Assembly (NCBI RefSeq): GCF_034653355.1
Contig: NZ_JAYEER010000004.1
Coordinates: 248,001 to 312,000, forward strand
Direction of reading: 5' to 3'
Source of the DNA: Nitrospirillum sp034653355
Lineage (GTDB): Bacteria > Pseudomonadota > Alphaproteobacteria > Azospirillales > Azospirillaceae
DNA length: 64,000 nucleotides
The notes under the pieces were generated by a model that saw only the letters and a program-made list of their open reading frames with translations, did not search any database and was not told the DNA's origin. Each line of letters opens with the position of its first letter. The stretch's first letter is position 1. This document shows, piece by piece, positions 1 to 8,094 of the stretch. The translations under genes were made by a program, and so were the position numbers.

Positions 1-1433
1 ATTGGCACCTCGCCGACAACCAGGGCTTCCGCGTGGAAAGCAAGGTCTTCCCCAAGCTGCACCAGTTGGGGTCGGATGGCGACTTCTACACCCAGGACCA
101 GGTGCGCCAGATCATCCGCTACGCCGCCGACCGGGGCATCCGCGTGGTGCCGGAATTCGACATGCCCGGCCACACCACCGCCTGGCTGGTGGGTTATCCG
201 GAACTGGCCAGCGCGCCCGGCCCCTACACCGTCGAGCGGCACTGGGGCGTCTTCGATCCCGCGTTGGACCCGACGCGCGACAGCACATACCAATTCCTGG
301 ATCGTCTCGTTGGCGGAATGACTGCGCTGTTCCCCGATCCTTACTTCCACATCGGTGGGGATGAGGTGAACGGCGAACAGTGGAAGGCCAGCCCCGCCGT
401 CCAGGCCTATATGAAGGCCCATGGCCTGAGGGACACCGCCGCCTTGCAGGCCCTGTTCACCACCAAGGTGCAGGCCATCGTCGCCCGCCACGGCAAGCAT
501 GCCATCGGCTGGGATGAGATCATGGACGGTGACATGCCCAAGGACGTGGTGGTGCAGTCCTGGCGGGACACGGAATCGCTGAAGAAGGCGGCGCTGGCCG
601 GCCATGCCGGCATCCTGTCCGCCCCCTACTATCTGGATCTGAGCTGGCCGGCCGGCCGCCACTACGCCGCCGACCCCATGCCGGAAAACCTGCCGGCGGG
701 GTTGGAGGGCCTGATCCTGGGCGGCGAGGCCTGCGCCTGGAGCGAGCGGCTGTCACCGGAGAACCTGGACATCCGCCTATGGCCCCGTGCCGCCGTGGTG
801 GCGGAAAAGCTGTGGTCGCCCAAGGACATGACGGCCGATGTCCCGGCCATGTACGCGCGTTTGGACAGTGTGGCCGATGACTTGGCCTTTGCCGGCTCGC
901 GGCATGTGACGGCGAGAGACGCCATGCTTACCCGGGTGGCGGGGCCGGCGGGCGTTGGCGCCCTATGGCCCCTGGCTCAGACGGTGGAACCGCTGAAGGA
1001 CTATAACCGCTCCACCCGGCGGCCGGACGCCGTGCAGTCCACGCCCCTGAACCGCCTGGTGGACGCGGTCCCGGCGGAAAGCGCCGTGGCGCGGGAGTTC
1101 GGCCTGGCGGTGGACCGCCTCATCGCCCAGCCCGGCGCCGCCGCCGCTCAGGCGCAGGTGCGGGGCATGTTGGAGCGGTGGCGGACGGCGGAGACGCTGC
1201 TGACCCCCTACCGGCAGGCCACGCCGTTGCTGGCGGAACTGACGGGTCCGGCGGCCAAGCTGACCCGCCTGGCCGAGGCGGGGCTGGCCGCCGCTGATGC
1301 CGTGGCCACCGGCAAGCCCCTGGCCGACCGTGCCGCCGCGGACAAGGCGCTGGCGGAGGCGGTTGAACCGGGCGCCGAGTTGGAGTTCGCCATCCTGCCG
1401 GCGGTGACCAAGCTGGTGAAGGCCGCCCGCTAA
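1..1433 (+). CDS. Beta-N-acetylhexosaminidase, GH20 (5' truncated)
   Basis: The open frame begins at base 3 and is cut by the window edge, so only the catalytic barrel onwards is visible. Glycoside hydrolase family 20 enzymes remove terminal N-acetylglucosamine/galactosamine from chitin oligomers or glycans using substrate-assisted catalysis. Visible family signatures are WHLADNQGFR at the very start, PEFDMPGH, and FHIGGDEVNG, which carries the catalytic Asp-Glu pair; GWDEI and EACAWSE follow, as expected for the barrel. After about residue 300 the sequence is an alanine-rich alpha-helical tail. The N-terminal signal peptide and GH20 domain 2 are off-window. The stop codon overlaps the end of the convergent LysR gene by four bases. 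Family assignment is firm; the substrate is not known. Confidence 0.93.
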   Translation, partial: WHLADNQGFRVESKVFPKLHQLGSDGDFYTQDQVRQIIRYAADRGIRVVPEFDMPGHTTAWLVGYPELASAPGPYTVERHWGVFDPALDPTRDSTYQFLDRLVGGMTALFPDPYFHIGGDEVNGEQWKASPAVQAYMKAHGLRDTAALQALFTTKVQAIVARHGKHAIGWDEIMDGDMPKDVVVQSWRDTESLKKAALAGHAGILSAPYYLDLSWPAGRHYAADPMPENLPAGLEGLILGGEACAWSERLSPENLDIRLWPRAAVVAEKLWSPKDMTADVPAMYARLDSVADDLAFAGSRHVTARDAMLTRVAGPAGVGALWPLAQTVEPLKDYNRSTRRPDAVQSTPLNRLVDAVPAESAVAREFGLAVDRLIAQPGAAAAQAQVRGMLERWRTAETLLTPYRQATPLLAELTGPAAKLTRLAEAGLAAADAVATGKPLADRAAADKALAEAVEPGAELEFAILPAVTKLVKAAR

Positions 1434-2347
1434 GGCCCCATGCCCGGGATGCCCGGCACGGTGTCCGCCAGGAAGTCGATCAGCAGGCGGACGCGGGCGA
1501 TGCCCGCCCGTTCCGGCACGATCAGCATGTTGAAGGGCACCGGCGGCGGACTATGGCCGGGCAGGACGATCTCCACCCGGCCATCGGCCAGCAGGTCATC
1601 CACCAGCCAATGGTGGGTGGGGCCGATGCCCCGGCCGGCCGCCAGCGCCTCGCGCGCACCCAGGCCATGGTCGACGCGGAAGCGTCCGCCCGCCGGCACC
1701 TCGGTCAGGCCGCCATCGGGTCCGTGCAGCACCAGGGTGTCGCTGCCGGATACGTTGGACATGCGGACGATGTCGTGGCCTGCCAAGTCTTGCGGCCGGG
1801 TGGGCCGGCCCCGCCGCGCCAGATAGCCCGGCGAGGCCATCAGCGATCGGCGTGAACGGCCCAGGGGCTTCAGCTTCAGGGTGCTGTCGGTCAGGGGGCC
1901 GAGGCGCAGCGCGATGTCCACGCCCTCCCGCACCAAGTCCACACGCTCATCCGTCAGGCTCAAATCGATGCCAATGTCCGGGTGACGATCCTGGAAGGCG
2001 AACAGCAGGCGACTGATATGGCGTACGCCCAGGGCCGCCGTGCAGGATAGGCGGATGGTGCCCGCCGCGCCCTGCCGGCCACCACGCGCCTCATCCGACG
2101 CCTGATCCACCAGTCGCAGGATCTGGACGCACTGGGCGTGATAGCGCGCGCCTTCCTCCGTCGGGGTGACGCGCCGGGTGGTGCGGCTCAAGAGGGGCAC
2201 GCCCACCGCCTCTTCCAGTTCGCGCAGCTGGCGGGTGACAGTGGACTGGCCCACCCCCAGCTCCCGCGCCACGGCCGACAAATTGCCCCGCTCCGCCACG
2301 CGGACGAAGGCGCGCATGCGCTCTAGCGTGACGCCGGACTTATCCAT
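1430..2347 (-). CDS. LysR-family transcriptional regulator
   Basis: A 305-aa LysR-type regulator of typical length. The N-terminal winged helix-turn-helix (about residues 7-66) reads LERMRAFVRVAERGNLSAVA, followed by the recognition helix region GQSTVTRQLRELEEAVG. The rest is the periplasmic-binding-protein-like effector domain (about 93-295). It lies divergent to the NAD(P)H oxidoreductase gene with a 95-bp shared upstream region, the usual arrangement when a LysR protein controls its neighbour, so regulation of that flavoprotein is a reasonable inference. The effector is unknown. Confidence 0.93.
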   Translation of the reverse strand: MDKSGVTLERMRAFVRVAERGNLSAVARELGVGQSTVTRQLRELEEAVGVPLLSRTTRRVTPTEEGARYHAQCVQILRLVDQASDEARGGRQGAAGTIRLSCTAALGVRHISRLLFAFQDRHPDIGIDLSLTDERVDLVREGVDIALRLGPLTDSTLKLKPLGRSRRSLMASPGYLARRGRPTRPQDLAGHDIVRMSNVSGSDTLVLHGPDGGLTEVPAGGRFRVDHGLGAREALAAGRGIGPTHHWLVDDLLADGRVEIVLPGHSPPPVPFNMLIVPERAGIARVRLLIDFLADTVPGIPGMGP

Positions 2348-2442
2348 AATTCGGCATGATCTTATGCATTGCCCATCTGTAGCGCATGGATGGGATCAGG
2401 TCTACCTGAGGGGTCGGTTCGCTAATCTGGAGCACCAACCCC
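2348..2442. promoter_or_regulatory. Shared divergent control region of LysR gene and oxidoreductase gene
   Basis: This short region separates the two divergent starts. It contains GCAT-N6-ATGC at 2354-2367 and repeated GCAT/ATGG half-elements just after, compatible with a LysR-type site. No sigma-70 boxes are convincing. Assignment is inference from layout plus the small inverted repeat. Confidence 0.35.
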
Positions 2443-3234
2443 ATGAACGTTCTTCTCGTCTTTGCCCATCCCGATCCCCGGTCGTTGAATGGCGCGTTGC
2501 GCGATGTCGCCGTCGCCGAGCTTCAGGCCCAGGGCCACACCGTCCAGGTGTCCGACCTCCACGCCATGGGCTGGAAGGCCGTGGTCGACCACGCCGACTT
2601 CCCTGACCTTAAGCCTGAGGATCGCCTGGTGCCGGTGCTGGCGTCGCGCGACGGCTACGCCGCCGGCCGGTTGACGGCCGACGTGCTGGCGGAACAGGAA
2701 AAGCTGCGCTGGGCCGACATGCTGATCCTGCAGTTCCCCCTCTGGTGGTTCACCATGCCGGCCATCCTGAAGGGCTGGGTTGATCGCGTGTTTGCCTATG
2801 GATTCGCCTATGGCGTGGGCGAACATAGCGACCGTCGCTGGGGCGACCGCTATGGCGAGGGCGTCTTCCAGGGCAAGCGCGCCATGGTCATCACCACCGC
2901 CGGCGGCTGGGCGCCGCACTATGGCCCGCGTGGCATCAATGGCCCCATCGACGACCTGCTGTTCCCCATCCACCACGGCATCCTCTACTACCCGGGCTAC
3001 GCCGTCCTGCCGCCCTTCGTCCTGTACCAGGCGGATCGGCTGGACGCGGCGGGCTTCGAGCGCGAGGCCGAGCGTTTGCGGGAACACCTGCGCACCTTGG
3101 AGCAGACGGCCCCCATCCCCTATCGGCGGCAGAACGGCGGGGACTACCGGATCCCCAGCATGGAACTGCGGGAGGGATTGGGCGGCGGCGCCACCGGCTT
3201 CGCGTTACATCTGCGGGAGGGGGTCAAAGCCTGA
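2443..3234 (+). CDS. NAD(P)H dehydrogenase (quinone) family flavoprotein
   Basis: A 263-aa flavodoxin-like-fold oxidoreductase of the NQO/KefF/MdaB group, which reduces quinones or other electrophiles using NAD(P)H and FMN/FAD. The N-terminus MNVLLVFAHPDPRS is the phosphate-binding beta-strand/loop of this family; the isoalloxazine-side motif QFPLWWFTMPAILKGW and the TTAGG loop follow at the expected places. The C-terminal 60 residues extend beyond the core fold. It is divergent from a LysR gene, suggesting induction by an electrophile or quinone. Its stop overlaps the end of convergent livM by 11 bases. Confidence 0.92.
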   Translation: MNVLLVFAHPDPRSLNGALRDVAVAELQAQGHTVQVSDLHAMGWKAVVDHADFPDLKPEDRLVPVLASRDGYAAGRLTADVLAEQEKLRWADMLILQFPLWWFTMPAILKGWVDRVFAYGFAYGVGEHSDRRWGDRYGEGVFQGKRAMVITTAGGWAPHYGPRGINGPIDDLLFPIHHGILYYPGYAVLPPFVLYQADRLDAAGFEREAERLREHLRTLEQTAPIPYRRQNGGDYRIPSMELREGLGGGATGFALHLREGVKA

Positions 3235-4150
3235 TCTTCAGTCGCGCCCCGATTTCGCCCACCAGGCCCCGGCGGAAGACCAGGACGCAGGCGATGAAGA
3301 CGGCGCCGATGACGGCGGCGACGGGCAGGCCGCTGGTGGCCAGCGCGCTTTCCAGGCCCACGGACAGGAAGGCGCCAACGGCTGGGCCGGCCACGGTGCC
3401 GATGCCGCCCAGCAGGGTCATCAGCACCACCTCGCCCGACATCTGCCACTGCACATCCGTCAGGGTGGCGATCTGGAAGACCAGGGCCTTGGTGCCGCCG
3501 GCCAGGCCCGCCAGCGTCGCCGACAGCACGAAGGCCGCCAGCTTGTAGCGGTCGACCTCATAGCCCAGCGACCGGGCGCGCGCCTCGTTGTCGCGCACCG
3601 CCTTCAGCACCTGGCCGAAGGGCGAATGGACGATGCGGTAGAGAGCCAGGTACCCGAGGGCCGCGACGGCCAGCACGGCGTAATAGGCGCTGGTGGGTTG
3701 GCCAAGGTCGACCAGGCCCAACAGGCGGCCCTGGGGTACCCCCTGGATGCCGTCCTCACCGCCGGTGAAGGGAGCTTGCAGGAACAGGAAGAACAGCATC
3801 TGCGCCAGCGCCAGCGTGGTCATGGCGAAATAGATGCCCTGCCGGCGGATGGCCAGCGCGCCCATGGCCAGGCCCAGCGCGGCGGCGGCCAGCGTGCCGC
3901 CCAGGATGGCCAGTTCCGGCGGCCAGCCCCAGACCTTGGCGGCATGGGCGGTGACATAAGCCGCCCCGCCGAAGAACGCGGCATGGCCGAAGGACAGCAG
4001 GCCGGCGTAGCCCAGCAGCAGGTTGAAGGCGGCGGCGAACAGGGCGAAGCACAGGGCCTTCATCAGGAAGGCGGGGTAGACCACCCAGGGGGCGGCCACC
4101 AGCAGGGCCAGGGCGATCAGGGCCAGGAGAGCGATGGGAGGCGCGCGCAT
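3224..4150 (-). CDS. livM: Branched-chain amino acid-type ABC transporter permease LivM
   Basis: Inner-membrane permease of 308 aa, the LivM partner of a HAAT-family importer. The start MRAPPIALLAL is chosen because its ATG shares a base with the livH stop (TGATG), giving translational coupling; an open frame continues upstream but runs through livH in another phase. It shows about ten hydrophobic helices, with the family loop NLLLGYAGLLSFGHAAFFG near residue 45 and the EAA-like cytoplasmic loop AVRDNEARARSLGY near residue 190. Last gene of the minus-strand liv cluster. Confidence 0.93.
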   Translation of the reverse strand: MRAPPIALLALIALALLVAAPWVVYPAFLMKALCFALFAAAFNLLLGYAGLLSFGHAAFFGGAAYVTAHAAKVWGWPPELAILGGTLAAAALGLAMGALAIRRQGIYFAMTTLALAQMLFFLFLQAPFTGGEDGIQGVPQGRLLGLVDLGQPTSAYYAVLAVAALGYLALYRIVHSPFGQVLKAVRDNEARARSLGYEVDRYKLAAFVLSATLAGLAGGTKALVFQIATLTDVQWQMSGEVVLMTLLGGIGTVAGPAVGAFLSVGLESALATSGLPVAAVIGAVFIACVLVFRRGLVGEIGARLKIRL

Positions 4151-5019
4151 CAGCTGGCCCGCCCGAACAGCCCGGCGGGACGCACCATCAGCACGCATGC
4201 CATGATGACGAACACCACGATGTTGGCGGCGGGGGGATAGAACACCTTGGTCAGGCCTTCGGCCAAGCCCAGGCCATAGCCGCTGAGGATGGCGCCGGAC
4301 AGGGACCCCATGCCGCCGATGACCACCACGGCGAAGACGACGATGATCAGATTGCTGCCCATCAGGGGGTTGGCCTGGTAGACGGGGGCGGCCATGACCC
4401 CGGCGAAGGCCGCCAGTGCCACCGCCACGCCGAAGGTGACGGTGACCAGCAGGGGCACGTTGAGGCCTAGGGCCTGGGCCACGTCCGGCCGTTCCGTCGC
4501 CGCGCGCAGGCGGGCGCCCAGGGCGGTGCGTTCGATGGCCAGCCAGGTGGCGAGGCAGACGACGATGGAGGCCGCGACCACCCAGCCGCGATAGAGCGGC
4601 AGGAACATGAACCCCAAATTCACCCCACCCTGCAGCGCGTCCGGCACCGGGTAGGGCTGGCCGGAGGACCCGTAGACCTGCCGAAAGGTGCCTTCCAGCA
4701 CCAGGGCCAAGCCGAAGGTGGCCAGCAGTCCGTACAGCGGGTCCAGGCCGCCCAGCCGCTTCAGCATCAGTCGCTCCACCCCCATGCCCACCAAGCCCAA
4801 GGCCAGGGGCACCAGCACCAGGGCTGGCCAATAGCCGATGTCGAGATACGTGGCCAATCCCCAGGCGGCGAAGGCCCCCACCATGTAGAAGGCGCCATGG
4901 GCGAAGTTGATGATGCCCAACACGCCGAAGATGACGGCCAGGCCCAGGCTCAGCAGGGCGTAAAAGGCGCCGTTGATGAGGCCCAGCAGCAGCTGTCCCG
5001 ACAGGATCTGAACGGACAT
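4150..5019 (-). CDS. livH: Branched-chain amino acid-type ABC transporter permease LivH
   Basis: Inner-membrane permease of 289 aa. The N-terminus carries the LivH signature GLINGAFYALLSLGLAVIFG followed by GIINFAHGAFYM, and the cytoplasmic coupling loop RAATERPDVAQALG is visible near residue 190. Its start lies one base after the livF stop and its stop overlaps the livM start by one base, so the four genes form a tightly coupled operon. With LivM it forms the membrane channel; substrates of this family range from branched-chain amino acids to amides, urea and aromatic acids. Confidence 0.94.
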   Translation of the reverse strand: MSVQILSGQLLLGLINGAFYALLSLGLAVIFGVLGIINFAHGAFYMVGAFAAWGLATYLDIGYWPALVLVPLALGLVGMGVERLMLKRLGGLDPLYGLLATFGLALVLEGTFRQVYGSSGQPYPVPDALQGGVNLGFMFLPLYRGWVVAASIVVCLATWLAIERTALGARLRAATERPDVAQALGLNVPLLVTVTFGVAVALAAFAGVMAAPVYQANPLMGSNLIIVVFAVVVIGGMGSLSGAILSGYGLGLAEGLTKVFYPPAANIVVFVIMACVLMVRPAGLFGRAS

Positions 5020-5020
5020 C

Positions 5021-5725
5021 TCACACCCCCAGGAAGCGGTCCAGCCGGCCGGGGTCGGCCGCCAGGTCGGCGTTGTCGAGAGTGTCCACCACCCGCCCGT
5101 TCTCCATGACGATGTGGCGGTCGGCCACCGTGGCGGCGAAGTGCACGTTCTGCTCCACCAGCAGCACGGTGTGGCCCCGGCCCTTCAGGTCGCGGATGAT
5201 CTGGCCGATCCGCTGCACGATGACGGGGGCCAGGCCCTCCGTCGGTTCGTCCAGCAGCAGCAGGCGGGCGCCGGTGCGAAGCGCGCGGGCGATGGCCAGC
5301 ATCTGCTGCTCCCCGCCCGACAGCTTGGTGCCGGGGCTGGCCCACCGCTCCTTCATGCGGGGGAACAGGGCGTCGATCTCACCATCGCTCAAGGCGCCCG
5401 CCTGCGCGCGCGGTGGCAGGGCCAGGTTCTCCGCCACCGACAGGCTGGCGAAGATGCCCCGGTCGTCGGGGACGTAGCCGATGCCGGCGCGGGCGATGCG
5501 GTGTGGCGGCAGGCCGATCAACTGCCGACCTCTCAATTCGATGGAGCCGCTACGGCGGGGCAGCAGGCCCATGATGGCGCGCAGGGTGCTGGTCTTGCCC
5601 GCGCCATTGCGCCCCACCAGGGTCACGATCTCCCCCGCCTGGACGTTGAATGCCACGCCGTGCAGCACATGGCTGTCGCCGTAATGGCCGTCCAGGCCGC
5701 TGACCGACAGCACCGTCTCAGGCAT
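5021..5725 (-). CDS. livF: ABC transporter ATP-binding protein LivF
   Basis: Cytoplasmic ATPase of 234 aa, normal for LivF. Walker A is GRNGAGKTS (about residues 38-46), the ABC signature is LSGGEQQM, and Walker B is LLLLDEPTEGLAP; the switch histidine region reads VLLVEQNV. The start ATGCCTGA overlaps the livG stop by eight bases. It pairs with LivG to power the LivHM permease. Confidence 0.95.
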   Translation of the reverse strand: MPETVLSVSGLDGHYGDSHVLHGVAFNVQAGEIVTLVGRNGAGKTSTLRAIMGLLPRRSGSIELRGRQLIGLPPHRIARAGIGYVPDDRGIFASLSVAENLALPPRAQAGALSDGEIDALFPRMKERWASPGTKLSGGEQQMLAIARALRTGARLLLLDEPTEGLAPVIVQRIGQIIRDLKGRGHTVLLVEQNVHFAATVADRHIVMENGRVVDTLDNADLAADPGRLDRFLGV

Positions 5726-6494
5726 GCCCGGTCCCCATGTAGGCTTCGCGCACCGCGCGGTCGGCTGCGATGTCGGCGTAGCTGCCCTCGGCCAGGATTT
5801 CCCCCCGCTGCAGTACGGTGATGCGGTCCGACAGGTCGGCGACCACGCCCAGGTTGTGTTCCACCATCACCACCGTCCGTCCGCCGTTTTCCCGTTGCGC
5901 CGCGCGGCGGATCAGGGCGGCGGTGCGGTCCACGTCCTCCCGCCCCATGCCGGCCAGCGGCTCGTCCAGCAGCAGGACGGCTGGGTCCAGCGCCAGCGTG
6001 GTGGCGATCTCCAGCGCCTTCTTGGCGCCGTAGGGCAGGGTGCCGGCCGGTTCTTGGGCGCGCGCTTCCAGCCCGACCTCGGCCAGCAGGGACAATGCCT
6101 GGTCGTTCAGCGCGGCCAGTGTGGATTCCGTCCGCCAGAAATGGAAACGGCCGGGCGTGCGCCGCTGCAGCGCCACGCGCACGTTCTCCAGCGCCGACAG
6201 GTGGGGGAAGGTGGCGGAGATCTGGAAGGAGCGGCCTATGCCCCGCCGGGCGATGGCGGCCGGGCTGGCGCCGGTGATGTCCGCGCCGTCATGCAGGATG
6301 TGGCCGGACGTCGGCGCCAGGAACTTGGTCAGCAGGTTGAACACGGTGGTCTTGCCGGCGCCGTTGGGGCCAATCAGGGCGTGGATGGTTCCCCGGCGCA
6401 CGGTGAAGTCCAGGTCGCGCACGGCGGTGAAGCCCCGGAAGGACTTGGTCAGTCCCCGTGTCTCCAGGATCACGTCCGTCATTGGCTCGGTCAT
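5718..6494 (-). CDS. livG: ABC transporter ATP-binding protein LivG
   Basis: Cytoplasmic ATPase of about 258 aa, first gene of the minus-strand liv operon. Walker A is GPNGAGKTT and Walker B is AVLLLDEPLAGMG, with the VVMVEHNL switch and a C-terminal EAYMG motif typical of LivG. The signature helix reads LPYGAKKALEIA, whereas LivG normally has LSYG followed by Q-R-R; the serine and glutamine are replaced. An open frame runs 117 codons further upstream, but homology starts near MTDVILETRGLTKSF, so a start at 6494 (or 6482) is chosen; neither has a strong ribosome site. Confidence 0.92.
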   Translation of the reverse strand: MTEPMTDVILETRGLTKSFRGFTAVRDLDFTVRRGTIHALIGPNGAGKTTVFNLLTKFLAPTSGHILHDGADITGASPAAIARRGIGRSFQISATFPHLSALENVRVALQRRTPGRFHFWRTESTLAALNDQALSLLAEVGLEARAQEPAGTLPYGAKKALEIATTLALDPAVLLLDEPLAGMGREDVDRTAALIRRAAQRENGGRTVVMVEHNLGVVADLSDRITVLQRGEILAEGSYADIAADRAVREAYMGTGHA

Positions 6495-6687
6495 CGGGCC
6501 TGCCCTGTCGCGCATCCTGGCCGGCTTGACGCCGGCATCCTGATCTCCCGCCATCATTAGGCCCAGGGCAACAAGATATTTCAAGGTGTTGCATTCCCGG
6601 ATCGCCCGGGATGCGGCATAGTGGCGGGCAGCGGCGCCGGGATCGGCAGGGTCGGGCGCCGACCATAACGATATCGGGAGGAAGCGG
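6495..6687. promoter_or_regulatory. Divergent intergenic region between livG and the binding-protein gene
   Basis: The 193 bases between the divergent livGFHM operon and the substrate-binding protein gene must hold both promoters. It contains an AT-richer patch (about 6570-6590, around CAACAAGATATTTCAAGGTG). The plus-strand gene has a GGGAGGAAGCGG ribosome site at 6676-6687. I see no clear operator. Confidence 0.4.
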
Positions 6688-7935
6688 ATGAGCGGAACTC
6701 TGACACGGCGCGGCCCCCTGCTTCTCGGGGCGCTGCTGGGCGCCGCGGCGTTCAGTCTGCTGGCGCTGGGGGCGGCACGGGCCGCTTCCGAGGCGGACAC
6801 GGCGAAGCCGGTGCGCATCGGCATCCTGAACGACCAGTCCGGCACCTACGCCGACTTCGGCGGCCGAGGCTCGGTCGTGGCGGCGCAGATGGCCATCGAG
6901 GATTTCGGCGGCAGCGTGCTGGGGCGCAAGATCGTGCTGCTCAGCGCCGACCACCAGAACAAGCCGGACACGGGTGTCGCCATCGCCCGCCAGTGGTTCG
7001 ACGCCGACGCCGTGGACATGATCGGCGAGCTTACCACCTCCTCCGTCGCTCTGGCGGTGCAGGACCTGGCCAAGGAACGGGGCAAGATCGACATCGTGGT
7101 GGGGGCCGCCACCTCCAAGCTGACCAATGAGGCGTGTTCGCCCACCGGCTTCCACTGGGCCTACGACACCTACGCGCTGGCGCGCGGCACGGGCGGGGCG
7201 CTGGTGGAATCGGGCGGCAAGTCCTGGTTCTTCATCACCGCCGACTACGCCTTCGGCCACCAGCTGGAAAAGGACACGACCGACTTCGTGACCGCCAAGG
7301 GCGGGTCGGTGGTGGGGGCGGTCAACGCGCCCTTCAACAACAGCGATTTCTCCTCCTTCCTGTTGCAGGCCCAGGCGTCCAAGGCGCAGGTCATCGGCCT
7401 GGCCAACGCCGGCACCGACACCACCAACGCCATCAAGCAGGCGGCGGAATTCGGCATCACCAAGGGGGGGCAGAAGCTGGCCGGCCTGCTGTTCACCCTC
7501 AGCGACGTGCATGCCCTGGGCCTGAAGACGGCGCAGGGGCTGGTGCTGACCGAAGCGTTCTACTGGGACCGCGACGACGCCAGCCGGCAGTGGGCGGAGC
7601 GCTATTTCCAGAAGGTGAAGCGCATGCCCAACATGATCCAGGCCGGAACCTATTCCTCGGTCCTGCATTACCTGAAGGCGGTCAAGGCGGCCGGCACCAC
7701 CGACGCCAAGGCGGTGGCGGCCAAGATGCGCGAGCTGCCGGTGGACGACATGTTCGCCAAGGGCACGGTGCGCCAGGACGGCACCATGGTGCACGACATG
7801 TACCTGTTCGAGGTGAAGAAGCCGGAAGAAAGCAAGAAGCCCTGGGACTATTACAAGCTGCTGCGCACCATTCCGGGTGAGGAGGCCTATCAGGCCCAGG
7901 ACAAGGGCGCCTGCCCCCTGACCAAAGCCCATTGA
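6688..7935 (+). CDS. ABC transporter substrate-binding protein (LivK-like)
   Basis: Periplasmic binding protein of 415 aa (Peripla_BP_6 type). The N-terminus is a Sec signal peptide with two arginines, a long hydrophobic core and a likely cleavage after LGAARA (about residue 32). The mature protein opens with PVRIGILNDQSGTYADFGG, typical of the HAAT family, and the hinge region NAGTDTTNAIKQAAEFG is also typical. It is divergent from livGFHM and almost certainly feeds it. This subgroup is broad; the ligand cannot be read from the sequence. Confidence 0.93.
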   Translation: MSGTLTRRGPLLLGALLGAAAFSLLALGAARAASEADTAKPVRIGILNDQSGTYADFGGRGSVVAAQMAIEDFGGSVLGRKIVLLSADHQNKPDTGVAIARQWFDADAVDMIGELTTSSVALAVQDLAKERGKIDIVVGAATSKLTNEACSPTGFHWAYDTYALARGTGGALVESGGKSWFFITADYAFGHQLEKDTTDFVTAKGGSVVGAVNAPFNNSDFSSFLLQAQASKAQVIGLANAGTDTTNAIKQAAEFGITKGGQKLAGLLFTLSDVHALGLKTAQGLVLTEAFYWDRDDASRQWAERYFQKVKRMPNMIQAGTYSSVLHYLKAVKAAGTTDAKAVAAKMRELPVDDMFAKGTVRQDGTMVHDMYLFEVKKPEESKKPWDYYKLLRTIPGEEAYQAQDKGACPLTKAH

Positions 7936-8094
7936 GGCCAAGAAGGCACCGTGATCCGGCTTCGGGTTTTGAAGCCCCATTCGCCGCATTGCCGCCCCGA
8001 CCACACCGGCGGTAGAAGGTCGGGCGGGGCGGCCTATCTCCAGTAGGCCCACCTGGGCAGGACTCATTGCGGGATTGGGGCGGGGACCGGACGG

